Notes under the pieces: model-generated
What the model was told of the DNA's origin: nothing
Seen by the model: the letters and a program-made list of their open reading frames with translations, nothing else
Databases searched by the model: none
Made by a program: the position numbers and the translations under genes
Origin: Alloyangia mangrovi
Lineage (GTDB): Bacteria > Pseudomonadota > Alphaproteobacteria > Rhodobacterales > Rhodobacteraceae
Direction: 5' to 3'
Length of the DNA stretch: 40,214 bases
NCBI RefSeq assembly: GCF_002300555.2
Contig: NZ_NTHN02000054.1
Coordinates: 1 to 40,214, forward strand
Shown: in pieces, positions 16,635 through 24,609 of the stretch
Numbering within the stretch: position 1 is the stretch's first letter
Layout: each line of letters starts with the position of its first letter

Positions 16635-16719
16635 TTGCCCGCCGTCCGGTCTGCAGGCCCTGGAATTCGCCTGTCCCCGCGGGGACACCTCCGGCTTTCA
16701 GCACGGTCCGCTGCCCTCT

Positions 16720-16854
16720 GTCCCCGCGGGGACAGTCCGCTGCGCAGCGCGTGATGGCAGGGTCGAACTGGCAATGGAGCGCGACTTCTCCAGTATTGAC
16801 CGCCACCGGCTCGAGGCGGCGGTCGCGGCCTTCATGGCCGCGCTCGGCGACTGA
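16720..16854 (+). pseudogene. Duplicated C-terminal fragment of parB (44 codons)
   Basis: Encodes VPAGTVRCAARDGRVELAM... to a stop codon, identical to the last 44 residues of ParB except for one Asp-to-Gly change near the end. The other differences I counted are synonymous. There is no ribosome site or start at its head; an internal ATG exists (ELAMERD). It is not expected to be a gene of its own, but the synonymous bias suggests its sequence diverged while under coding constraint, for example in another plasmid's parB before recombination. Confidence 0.75.
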
Positions 16855-16882
16855 TGCCCGGCAGATCGCCGTCAGGGTTCAG

Positions 16883-16912
16883 CCCCTGTCCCCGCGGGGA
16901 CAGGGGTTTTTT
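16883..16912 (+). terminator. Intrinsic terminator built on the palindrome
   Basis: In this copy the palindrome is extended to CCCCTGTCCCCGCGGGGACA followed by GGGG (24 bp, perfect) and then six T, the classical form of a rho-independent terminator. It lies 28 bases after the stop of the duplicated parB tail and would end par transcription that passes the first hairpin. Confidence 0.75.
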
Positions 16913-17233
16913 CTTGCCCGACGTCCGGTCTGCAGGCCCTGAAATTCGCCTGTCCCCGCGGGGACACCCCCGGCTTTCAGCACGCACCGCCGCCCACTGT
17001 CCCCGCGGGGACAGCCCTGCGACGTGCGCATCGCCCGGTGTTTCCGCCCCTGTCCCCGCGGGGACAGCGCGGTTCGGCGGTTAGATCATCTCAGTATTAT
17101 GTAAAGAATAGCCACAGCTCCGGGCGCCCGGTCGGCAAGCCGCCGCTCGCCATACGCGAACACCTGCCAAATCTTTCCCGCTCAAGTGAAAATCGCGGTA
17201 TTAATGGGAGATTGACTGCACCGAAGGCTTTTG

Positions 17234-18751
17234 ATGTCCAGATTGTCCAGATACCCCGCCGGATTGCCCGCGCTCTTTCTCGTCGAGATGTGGGAACGTT
17301 TCAGCTACTACGGCATGCGGGCCATCCTCGTGCTGTACCTCGTCGACGCGGTGGAGACCGGCGGGATGGGGCTGGAGACCTCGGAGGCGGTGGCGATCTA
17401 CGGCATCTACACGGCGGCGGTCTACATCCTCGCGCTGCCCGGAGGCTGGGTGGCCGACCGCTTCTGGGGCGCGCGCAAGGCGGTGGCCGTTGGCGGTGCG
17501 GTGATCATCCTCGGGCACATCCTGCTGGCGATCTCGGGATCGATGGCCGCGATCTTCCTTGCGGGGCTCTGTTGCATCGCGGTGGGGACGGGGCTGCTGA
17601 AGCCCAATATCTCGACCATGGTCGGCGAGCTCTATCCCAAGGAGGATGTCGGCGGGCGCGACGCGGGCTTTTCGTTCTTCTACATGGGCATCAACCTCGG
17701 GGCGATCCTCGGCGGCTTCGTCGCGGGTTATCTCGGCGAAGTCTGGGGCTGGCACTGGGGCTTCGGCGCGGCGGCAGTGGCCATGGCCGTCGGGCTGCTC
17801 AACTTTTTCTACGCCGGTCAGCGCTCGTTGCGCGGCAAGGGCGAGCGACCGCCGCCCAAGGTGGTGGACGCGGCAACGCATCGGCGCGACCGCAGGGTGA
17901 GCCTCGGGATCACCGGCGCGGTGGTGGTGATCCTGGCGCTGCTGATCGGCACCGGGGTGATCGAGGTGACCAGCGCGGCAGGGGTGGCGCAGGCGACCGG
18001 CGTGCTGATCGTGACCGTCGCCGTGGGGTTCTTCCTCAATATCTACATCGCCGGGGACCTGTCGAAGGACGAGAAGAAGCGGATGATCGTGCTCGCCGTG
18101 CTCTTCGTCGCCGCGGCGGTCTTCTGGTCGCGCTTCGAGCAGGCGGGCTCGTCACTGTCGATCTTCGCCGCCGAGCTGACCAGCCGCGACCTCATGGGCT
18201 TCCAGGTACCGGCCTCGTGGTTCCAGAACCTCAACCCGGCCTTCATCATCCTGCTGACCCCGCTCTTCGCCTGGTTCTGGACGCGGGCGCAGGACCGGGG
18301 CTGGGAGATCTCGGTCTTCGTCAAGTTCGGGCTGGCGCTTGTGCTGGTGGGCCTCGGCTTCTGGATCCTCGTGCCGGCGGCGCAGATCGCGATGACCGGA
18401 GCGAAGGTCTCGGCGCTGTTCCTGATCTGCACCTTCTTCATCCACACCTGCGCCGAGCTGCTGCTCAGCCCGGTGGGCCTGTCGACCTTCTCGCGGCTCG
18501 CACCCGAGCGCTTTGTTAGCCAGATGATGGGCTTCTGGTTCCTCGCCGCCTCGCTCGGCAACCTGCTTGCAGGGCTGCTCGCGGCGGGCATGGACACCGA
18601 GACCCCCTCGGCGCTGCCGGGGCTGTTCAACCAACTGTTCTTCGGCAGCGCGATCGCCGGGCTCGTGCTGATCGCGCTGTCTTGGCCGCTGAGCCGCTGG
18701 GCGCTGTCCGGCAAGCCCCCGGTCGAGGAAGAACAGCGCCCGGTCCAATAG
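17234..18751 (+). CDS. POT/PTR2-family proton-dependent peptide transporter
   Basis: A 505-residue inner-membrane transporter for di- and tripeptides. The family signatures are clear: ALFLVEMWERFSYYGMRAIL in helix 1 (ExxERFxYY proton site), GLLKPNIST in helix 4, and the PTR2 signature FSFFYMGINLGAILGG. Twelve or more hydrophobic segments follow. Start: the ATG at 17234 (MSRLSRYPAG), with GAAGG about seven bases upstream; a TTG codon directly before it is not needed. It begins 168 bases after the last palindrome and is probably transcribed separately from par. Substrate range (peptides, possibly nitrate-like or amino-acid derivatives in relatives) cannot be fixed from sequence. Confidence 0.92.
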   Translation: MSRLSRYPAGLPALFLVEMWERFSYYGMRAILVLYLVDAVETGGMGLETSEAVAIYGIYTAAVYILALPGGWVADRFWGARKAVAVGGAVIILGHILLAISGSMAAIFLAGLCCIAVGTGLLKPNISTMVGELYPKEDVGGRDAGFSFFYMGINLGAILGGFVAGYLGEVWGWHWGFGAAAVAMAVGLLNFFYAGQRSLRGKGERPPPKVVDAATHRRDRRVSLGITGAVVVILALLIGTGVIEVTSAAGVAQATGVLIVTVAVGFFLNIYIAGDLSKDEKKRMIVLAVLFVAAAVFWSRFEQAGSSLSIFAAELTSRDLMGFQVPASWFQNLNPAFIILLTPLFAWFWTRAQDRGWEISVFVKFGLALVLVGLGFWILVPAAQIAMTGAKVSALFLICTFFIHTCAELLLSPVGLSTFSRLAPERFVSQMMGFWFLAASLGNLLAGLLAAGMDTETPSALPGLFNQLFFGSAIAGLVLIALSWPLSRWALSGKPPVEEEQRPVQ

Positions 18752-18790
18752 GGCAGGGGACCAGTCAAGGAGAAAGGCCGGGAGCGGAAA

Positions 18791-18809
18791 GGCGCCGTAT
18801 TCCGGCGCC
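18791..18809. terminator. Hairpin after the peptide transporter gene
   Basis: GGCGCCG-TATTC-CGGCGCC, a perfect 7-bp stem 40 bases after the stop; no T run. Confidence 0.4.
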
Positions 18810-19199
18810 TCCGTCGCCGTGGTGCCCAAGTCTCGGGCGGCGTTGAACAAATCCTGCGGGTTTGGCGGCGCAACAATGTTCGCTGAGGTTCCTTTGACAG
18901 GCCGAGGGCACCTCCGGTCGTGACGTGGCGCGCAAATCACTATACCGTGGGGTGTGTCACAGGACATAGGGCGGGATTTGCGCTGGTTTTGGCCATGAGT
19001 CCTCGCCCGAAGGCCGTGATCATTTTGAACGATACGTTTAATTGAACTGATTTTTTTGGCGCGCTGCGGCGCGGGTACGGGAACGGTGTCACAGGCGTCA
19101 GTATCGGCGTGTCTCGGGATTTGTGCCGGGGCGGGGCGGGCGGCTGCTGCGAGTCCCGACGATTTCGAGCGGAGTAATTACATGGAGGAGAGCATCGTG
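18810..19199. other. Gene-free leader before the TetR-fusion gene
   Basis: No gene is supported. The stretch is locally AT-richer around 19020-19055 and holds a short palindrome (AACG-ATA-CGTT, 19028-19038), so it probably carries the promoter and operator of the downstream regulator. Open frames on the minus strand here run into the regulator gene and are not convincing. Confidence 0.4.
19028..19038. promoter_or_regulatory. Possible TetR-type operator
   Basis: AACG-ATA-CGTT, a short palindrome in the AT-richer leader 162 bases before the TetR-fusion start. TetR proteins often bind such palindromes in their own promoter. The site is short and unique in this leader, so the call is weak. Confidence 0.3.
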
Positions 19200-20843
19200 A
19201 TGAATTCCGGTCCGGCATCCGACGGCAATGGGACGGCACGTCGCCACTGGAAGCAGAATCCCGAAGCGGTGCGGGCGAACATCCTCGAGGTGGCCCGCAA
19301 GGCCTTTGTGGCGCACGGTCTGATCGGGGCGAAGATAGATGACATCGCGGCGGGGACCGAGACCTCGAAGCGGATGATCTACTATTACTTCGGCGACAAG
19401 GAAGGGCTCTACCGCGCGGTGCTGGAGGATGCCTATGCCCAGATGCGGGCCGCCGAGGACGATCTGGAGTTGGCAAGCCTGCACCCGGTCGAGGCGCTGC
19501 GGCGGCTGGCGGAATTCACCTTCGACCACCATGCCTCGCACGCGGATTTCGTGCGGCTGGTGATGGTCGAGAACATGCACAATGCGCGTCACATGCAGAA
19601 GGCGGGCGACCTGTCGGGCCAGAACATCTCGGCGATCCGGCTGCTCGACGAAATCTACCAGCGCGGCTGCGCCGAGGGGCTGTTTCGCCGCGGGCTCACC
19701 GCGCTCGAGCTGCATTGGCATATCTCGGCGCTGGCGATCTTCAACGTCGCCAACCGGGCGACCTTTTCCAGCCTCTTCGGCGGCTCGCTCTTCGAGCCCA
19801 AGGGCCAGCAGCAGTTGCGCCGGCATGTCGGGGACATGCTGTTGCGCTTCGTGATGAAGCCGGGGCTTTCGGTCGAGGAGGCCTCGACCAAGCCGATCGC
19901 CGAGGCGCGGGCCATCCATCCCGACATCTACCGGTTCCGCGAGACCTGGGACGCCACCTGGGCGACGCTGCCGACCGAGGGCGACGCGGCCACCCGGCGG
20001 CTGCATTTCGAATCCGTCTCGCGTTCGCTGCGACTGCCGAGCCCGGAGGGGGTGGAGACCGACGAGGAGCATTGGATCGACACCGAATGCGGCCCGGTGC
20101 GGGTGCGGCTGTTCCGGCCTCCCGGCGCCGAGCCGCTGCCGGGACTGGTGTTCCTGCACGGCGGCGCCTGGCGCCAGGGCAGCCCCGAGACCCATTGGAA
20201 CATCACCGCGCGGCTCGCGGCATGGTCCGGGTCCCTGGTGATCTCGGTGGATTACGCCTTGGCGCCCGAGCATACCTATCCCGAGGCGCTGCAGCAGGTC
20301 CCGGCGGTGCTCGACTGGGCGCGGGATCATGCCGGGGTGCTGGGGCTGGACCCGGACCGGCTGTCGATCGGCGGTGACGGGGCAGGGGCCAACCTTGCCG
20401 CCGCCGCCACGCTGATCTGCCGAGATGCCGGGGTGAAGCTGGCGGCGCAGCTGCTGATCTACCCGGTCTGCGATTTCGACACCACGCGGCCGTCCTGCGC
20501 GGAATATGCCGAAGGTCCGCTCTGGACGCTGGCGCAGCTGCTGTCGGCGCATGCGCAATATTGCCCCGACACCACCCGGCGGCTGAGCGATCCGCTGATT
20601 TCGCCATTGCTGGCGCGCGATCACGCGGGGCTGCCTCCCGCCTACCTGGCGTTGGCCGAGCACGACCCGCTGCGCGACAGCGGCATCGCCTATGCCGAGG
20701 CGCTGCGGGCCGCCGGTGTCGCGGTGGAGGTGGATGCCGGCAAGGGGCTGGTGCGCGACTACCTGCACGCCATCGGCTTCGGCAGCGCCGCCGAGGACCG
20801 GCTGCGCGAGATGAGCGCCTGGCTGAAGACACTGGCGGGGTAG
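19200..20843 (+). CDS. TetR-family regulator fused to an alpha/beta-hydrolase-like domain (nucleophile Ser replaced by Gly)
   Basis: A 547-residue two-part protein. Residues about 24-72 are a TetR helix-turn-helix (KIDDIAAGTETSKRMIYYYFGDKEGLY), followed by the all-helical ligand/dimer domain to about 225. Residues about 300-547 are an HSL-type esterase fold: oxyanion motif HGGAW at 320-324, the elbow GGDGAGAN at 391-398 where family enzymes have GDSAG, Asp489 in AEHDPL and His523 in YLHAIGF. Gly394 replaces the serine nucleophile, so ester hydrolysis is not expected; the domain more likely binds a small ester-like or hydrophobic ligand. The frame is continuous, with no stop or restart. GGAGGAG nine bases before ATG 19200 supports that start; ATG 19182 is an alternative. 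It is convergent with the Slam gene. Confidence 0.88.
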   Translation: MNSGPASDGNGTARRHWKQNPEAVRANILEVARKAFVAHGLIGAKIDDIAAGTETSKRMIYYYFGDKEGLYRAVLEDAYAQMRAAEDDLELASLHPVEALRRLAEFTFDHHASHADFVRLVMVENMHNARHMQKAGDLSGQNISAIRLLDEIYQRGCAEGLFRRGLTALELHWHISALAIFNVANRATFSSLFGGSLFEPKGQQQLRRHVGDMLLRFVMKPGLSVEEASTKPIAEARAIHPDIYRFRETWDATWATLPTEGDAATRRLHFESVSRSLRLPSPEGVETDEEHWIDTECGPVRVRLFRPPGAEPLPGLVFLHGGAWRQGSPETHWNITARLAAWSGSLVISVDYALAPEHTYPEALQQVPAVLDWARDHAGVLGLDPDRLSIGGDGAGANLAAAATLICRDAGVKLAAQLLIYPVCDFDTTRPSCAEYAEGPLWTLAQLLSAHAQYCPDTTRRLSDPLISPLLARDHAGLPPAYLALAEHDPLRDSGIAYAEALRAAGVAVEVDAGKGLVRDYLHAIGFGSAAEDRLREMSAWLKTLAG

Positions 20844-20846
20844 GGG

Positions 20847-20876
20847 GCGCGGCCCCTGCATCGGAGAGGGCCGCGC
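20847..20876. terminator. Bidirectional hairpin between convergent genes
   Basis: GCGCGGCCC and GGGCCGCGC form a perfect 9-bp stem with a 12-base loop that fills the gap between two convergent stop codons. It would serve the TetR-fusion gene and the Slam-like gene. Confidence 0.6.
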
Positions 20877-22166
20877 TCAGAAGGCGCTGGTCAGCCCGGC
20901 GCTGAGCCGCAGGTCGCGGTAGCTGTAGGCGTCGAAGGGGCTTTCGCGCCGCGCTGCTTCGATCTGCACGTAGGGGGTGAGCCTGCTGAAGAGGAAGGTG
21001 TCGGTCTTGTCGATGCGCAGCTCGAGCCCGTATTCGGTCTCGTGGCGGGCTTCGCCGAGGATCGGGTTCGCGCCGATCTGGTCGTAGGCGGCGGCATAGG
21101 CGGAAGGCTCCAGCAGGAAGCCGCCGCCCACCTCGACCCGGCCGGCGAGGCGCAGCTCGGCGTAGTCGTAGGAGAGGTCGTCGCGCTCCGCCTCCTGGTG
21201 CTGCAGCGACAGGCTGCCGCCGATCTGGGCGCGGCCGCGCAGCGGGCGGATCACCGTGAGCTTGGCGCTGGCGCGCTGCACGTCGATACCCGGATAGCGC
21301 TCGAGGTCGACGTCGTGCCATTCGGCCTCGAGCGTGGTGGTGAGACCCGAGGCCGTGCGCCAGCTGACGCCGGCACCTATGCCGAGACGGTCCTCGACTT
21401 TTTCGCCGCCGAAGTAGTCGGTCCCGGCGATGGCCTCGGCCCAGGCGGTGGTCTGCGGCCATGTGAGCTGCAGGCCGGCGCTGAGATCGGTGCCGAACTC
21501 GTCCCAGTCGCTGCCGGAGGTCTGGTAGAGATCGCCCTCGGCCTGCAGGTAGCCGGTCAGCCGGGCACCGCCTCGGCGCGCGTGCAGCGGCCATTGCTTG
21601 CGGATCGCGCCCGAAAGCTCGAGCCCGGTGAGCGGCGCCTCGTCGCGGTCCATCGTCAGGACCGCGGGGCCGTTGACGGATCGGACCTCGATCTCGTCGC
21701 TGTCGTAGCTGCGTCCGGCGCCCTCGGGGGCGCGCAGTGCAAAGGAGAAGCGGCTGCGCAGCCCCTGCCGCTCGTCGATGGCGCGCAGGAAGCGCAGCAC
21801 GTTGGCGCGCACCGCCGGGGGCAGGTCGGGGCTGGAGAGAACGATGCGGAACTGCTCGCGCGATTGGGCATATTCGCCGGCCTCGAAGAGCGCGCGCGCC
21901 AGCTCGAGCCGCACGCGCAGCAGGCCGGGATCGACGGCAAGCAAGCCGCGCAGCAGGCGCACGGCGGCCTCGGGCCGGCCACTGGAGAGGGCGGACATGG
22001 CCTGCTGGAAACGGGCCTCCATCTGGGTCGGGGCAGGGGAGGCGGGGGCGGGGGAGACGGGGGCAGGGACAGCGGCCTGCTGGGCCTGCGCCCCGGGTGC
22101 CCCGGCCACCGGCGACATCGCGGCAAGCGCGAGCGCGGTGGCCAGGGCCCGTGACGGGCGGGGCAT
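20877..22166 (-). CDS. Slam-like outer-membrane translocator (type XI secretion)
   Basis: A 429-residue protein with a signal peptide (cleavage likely after AQA near residue 28), a Pro/Ala linker, a TPR-like helical domain at about 50-130 (FQQAMSALSSGRPEAAVRLL, LELARALFEAGEYAQSREQF), and a C-terminal beta-barrel of alternating strands ending in aromatic Phe (LRLSAGLTSAF). This is the layout of surface-lipoprotein assembly modulators (DUF560), which move lipoproteins to the outer face of the outer membrane. It begins two bases after the stop of the lipoprotein gene, so the two are one operon and the lipoprotein is the likely cargo. No iron- or heme-receptor gene is adjacent. Confidence 0.82.
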   Translation of the reverse strand: MPRPSRALATALALAAMSPVAGAPGAQAQQAAVPAPVSPAPASPAPTQMEARFQQAMSALSSGRPEAAVRLLRGLLAVDPGLLRVRLELARALFEAGEYAQSREQFRIVLSSPDLPPAVRANVLRFLRAIDERQGLRSRFSFALRAPEGAGRSYDSDEIEVRSVNGPAVLTMDRDEAPLTGLELSGAIRKQWPLHARRGGARLTGYLQAEGDLYQTSGSDWDEFGTDLSAGLQLTWPQTTAWAEAIAGTDYFGGEKVEDRLGIGAGVSWRTASGLTTTLEAEWHDVDLERYPGIDVQRASAKLTVIRPLRGRAQIGGSLSLQHQEAERDDLSYDYAELRLAGRVEVGGGFLLEPSAYAAAYDQIGANPILGEARHETEYGLELRIDKTDTFLFSRLTPYVQIEAARRESPFDAYSYRDLRLSAGLTSAF

Positions 22167-22168
22167 GG

Positions 22169-23062
22169 TCAGCGGCTGCTGTCGACCGCGCCGAAGGCGC
22201 CGAAGTAGGTGCTGTCGGCGGTGCTGCCCGAGAAGGTGCCGCCCACCTCCTGCGCGTTGTCGCCGTAGAACTGCCCATTGACCGAGCCGGTCAGCACGCC
22301 GGTGTCGATGTCCGCGCCAAAGCCGGTGCCGCTGACGCTGCCGGCGGTGTAGAAGTCGAGATCGGAGCGGTCGCCGGTGATCGCCCCGGTGACCGGGTCG
22401 GCGGTGACGGTGTCGCTGCTGTAGACCTCGACCGTGTCGAAATCGGTGTCCACCGCGATGTAGGAGGTGGTCATCTCCACCTTGTCGCCGGTGATCACAT
22501 GGCCAAGGCTGTCGCCGTAGTAGCTGGCCGTGCCCGAGGTCGGCATCTGGCTCTCCGAGGTGCGCACGCCGATCGATCCGGCCCCGGCGACACGCGAGGT
22601 GCCGTTGAGCCCGGATTGCCAGGCGCCGAAGCTCTGGTAACTGTAGCCGCCCTTCGTGGGGTCCGCGGCCACCAGCATGACATCGCCATCAGCACTTGTG
22701 GCAAGGATGCCGTTGAGCACAGTGCTGACGTCGAAACTGTCGCCGCCAGCGGTGGAGAGGCTGACCGTGCCCTTGCTGGTGGTCAGCGTCACGGCGCTCA
22801 GCTCGCCGCCCTCGTAGGTCATGTCTGCGGTAATGTCGCTCTCGGTCTCGGGCGTGCCGAAGGCGAGCACGTTGCCCGCCGCATCGGTGGTGTAGCCCGA
22901 GGAGACGGCCATGCCGTTGGCGCGGTAGGTGCCGTCTTCGGGGGAGGTCATATCGGTGAGTGGGGTGATGGCGCTCGACGAGCTGCTGCGGGCGCTGGTC
23001 TTGCCGTCGCTGCAGGCTGCCAGGAGCGCCAACGCGGCTGTACCGACTAAAACGTACTTCAT
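22169..23062 (-). CDS. TbpB-like surface lipoprotein, probable Slam substrate
   Basis: A 297-residue lipoprotein. The signal peptide ends in a lipobox LAAC with Cys17 as the lipidated residue, followed by a Ser-rich tether. The rest is beta-rich with Gly/Thr/Ser repeats and ends in GGTFSGSTADSTYFGAFGA, the closing strand pattern of transferrin-binding-protein-like barrel domains that Slam proteins recognise. It is probably displayed on the cell surface and may bind a host- or environment-derived ligand; no ligand can be named. The start is supported by GAGGAATT directly before the ATG. It is the first gene of a two-gene operon with the Slam-like translocator. Confidence 0.8.
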   Translation of the reverse strand: MKYVLVGTAALALLAACSDGKTSARSSSSSAITPLTDMTSPEDGTYRANGMAVSSGYTTDAAGNVLAFGTPETESDITADMTYEGGELSAVTLTTSKGTVSLSTAGGDSFDVSTVLNGILATSADGDVMLVAADPTKGGYSYQSFGAWQSGLNGTSRVAGAGSIGVRTSESQMPTSGTASYYGDSLGHVITGDKVEMTTSYIAVDTDFDTVEVYSSDTVTADPVTGAITGDRSDLDFYTAGSVSGTGFGADIDTGVLTGSVNGQFYGDNAQEVGGTFSGSTADSTYFGAFGAVDSSR

Positions 23063-23256
23063 AATTCCTCACGATCAAAAAAACACGACGAAATTGGTTC
23101 TTGCTTGCTTGGGCGCGGCACAGGAGCGCCGGGCTGGGGTCACAAATGTTCCACGAGCAGCGGGAGAGGCAAAGAAGTCTATAAAAATCAAGCGCGACTC
23201 GCGGACTCGCCCCGTAAGGGAAGCACATAAGCCAGCGATCTGCAAAGGTTTCCGCC

Positions 23257-23739
23257 TCAGGCGCTGTCCGCGAGGGTGGTCCGGTGCCGCTGCAGCAGCG
23301 CCGATTGCCGGTAGCTCCGGTCGTAGGTCACCTCGGCCCCGAGCCATGCCGGGCGGGTGAACTCGGTCTCTTCGGAGGGCAGTTCGATCTCGGCGATCAG
23401 CGTGCCGACGAGCGCGCCGTGGTACTCGTCGACCGTCCAGCGCTGCCCGTCGTGCTCGACGTGGTGGCGGGTCTTGCAGATCGGCGGGCCCTCGCAATGC
23501 CGCGCCAGCAGCGCCCGGCCGTCCTCGAGGGGGATGGGATATTCGAACTCGTCGCGCGACATGCCGGTGCGCGGGCCCTTGATGCTGAGGGTGACATGGC
23601 TGTCGCCGTAGAACCGCAGCCTGACCTTGCGCCCGTCACGGAAGGCGATGATCCCGTCGCGGAGTTCGACCCGCGTGACGACCGCGAAGCGCCAGCCTTC
23701 GGATGCGACCAGGAACTTTCGTTCGATTTCGCGTGCCAT
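23257..23739 (-). CDS. CYTH-domain protein (triphosphate tunnel metalloenzyme family)
   Basis: A 160-residue protein that begins MAREIERKFLV, the ExExK signature of the CYTH/TTM fold. Further basic and acidic strand residues typical of the tunnel are visible (VRLRFYG, LSIKGPR, EFEYPI, WTVDEYHG, IAEIELPSE). Relatives hydrolyse inorganic triphosphate or thiamine triphosphate, or make cAMP (class IV cyclases); short single-domain bacterial proteins are mostly phosphohydrolases. I use the ATG at 23739 with GGAG six bases upstream; an in-frame GTG two codons earlier is less likely. It is divergent from nothing and stands alone, about 195 bases upstream of the lipoprotein gene. Confidence 0.88.
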   Translation of the reverse strand: MAREIERKFLVASEGWRFAVVTRVELRDGIIAFRDGRKVRLRFYGDSHVTLSIKGPRTGMSRDEFEYPIPLEDGRALLARHCEGPPICKTRHHVEHDGQRWTVDEYHGALVGTLIAEIELPSEETEFTRPAWLGAEVTYDRSYRQSALLQRHRTTLADSA

Positions 23740-23927
23740 GACCACTCCGCCATTCCTGACCGGGTCACTGTCACCGGGGCAAGCCGAAAAGGCAAGGTGG
23801 CGCTATGCCCCGCCCGGGGAACCGGGCGAAAGCACGGTGCCTGCCCGGTGGATGGGCGGTCGCGTGCCGAAAATCGCGCCGGCATGGCGGCTTCGGCACG
23901 CGGCAGGCCCGAATCCGGTGGGCGCGA

Positions 23928-24347
23928 TCAGGCGGGGATACGCAGCACCTGCCCGGGGTAGATCTTGTCCGGGTCGCTGAGCATCGGCTTGTTGGCCTCG
24001 AAGATCTCGGTGTAGCGCGACCCGTCGCCCAGCGTCGCCTCGGCGATCTTCCACAGGTTCTCGCCTTCCTTGACCTCGTGGAATGTCGGGGAAGGGCCTT
24101 CGGCCTCATCCTCGACCTCGGCCACGCCCTCGATATTGCCGACGGCGAGGATCATCTTCTCGCGGGTTTCCTGGTCCTTGGGCTGGCCCTTGATCTTCAC
24201 CTTGGAGCTGTCCGGCTCGACCTCGATCTCGACGCCGCTCTTGTCGAGCCCGAGCGTGTCGAGTTCGGCCTCGAGCTCGGCCTTGGCCGGTGTCGCTTCA
24301 GTGCCGAGCTTCTTGCCCTTGCCCTTGAGGAAGCTGAAAAGTCCCAT
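23928..24347 (-). CDS. BON-LysM protein (YgaU/Kbp family)
   Basis: A 139-residue cytosolic protein of the Kbp family, whose E. coli member binds potassium. After a short basic start (MGLFSFLKGKGKK) come a BON domain (about 20-85, VEIEVEPDSSKVKIKGQ...AVGNIEGVAEVEDE) and a LysM domain (about 88-138, HEVKEGENLWKIAEATLGDGSRYTEIFEANKPML...YPGQVLRIP). There is no signal peptide, in line with the family. It lies 188 bases upstream of the CYTH gene on the same strand; a functional link is not evident. Confidence 0.92.
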   Translation of the reverse strand: MGLFSFLKGKGKKLGTEATPAKAELEAELDTLGLDKSGVEIEVEPDSSKVKIKGQPKDQETREKMILAVGNIEGVAEVEDEAEGPSPTFHEVKEGENLWKIAEATLGDGSRYTEIFEANKPMLSDPDKIYPGQVLRIPA

Positions 24348-24609
24348 GCCGGAATCTCCCGTTAAATGTGTTGGGTTGAATGGCGGCAGTGTCGCTCAGC
24401 CGCCGCGTGCCAGCCACCGGAAAGATTCCGGGTGGCGGGAGTTGGCCTGCCGGGGGAGGGCGCCTATCCCTTCGGAGAGTGCCGCACCCATCCGCCACGC
24501 CTTGCCATCCCGCCGCGGGTCTCCCCGCGCCGCGCGTGCCGGCCTAAGGTGATCTCACGCCACCGGGATCATCCGATGTCCGGTGAGGCAGGTCGAAAGG
24601 AGAAAGAAA

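Larger units (their letters stand above)
16441..16997 (+). repeat. Imperfect 278-bp tandem duplication of the parB tail
   Basis: 16441-16718 and 16719-16997 are closely similar head-to-tail copies, each starting with a palindrome. Each contains the last 44 parB codons, the spacer with a terminator-like palindrome, a second palindrome, and a shared CGGCTTTCAGCACG segment. A further palindrome (16998-17013) follows at the right edge. The copies differ at scattered positions, so the duplication is not recent, or the copies were partly exchanged with a relative. Confidence 0.85.
16609..17066. repeat. Seven perfect palindromes downstream of parB
   Basis: TGTCCCCGCGGGGACA at 16609-16624, 16672-16687, 16719-16734, 16887-16902, 16951-16966, 16998-17013 and 17051-17066. 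Spacing is irregular (about 47-168 bases start to start). This is the densest cluster and a likely parS centromere. The copies are identical although the flanks of the duplicated units have diverged. Confidence 0.75.

Noticed and set aside
13997-17066. Possible CRISPR array
   Set aside because: Repeats are only 16 bp, are perfect palindromes, have irregular spacing from 28 to over 1,000 bases, lie partly in coding sequence, and no cas gene is present.
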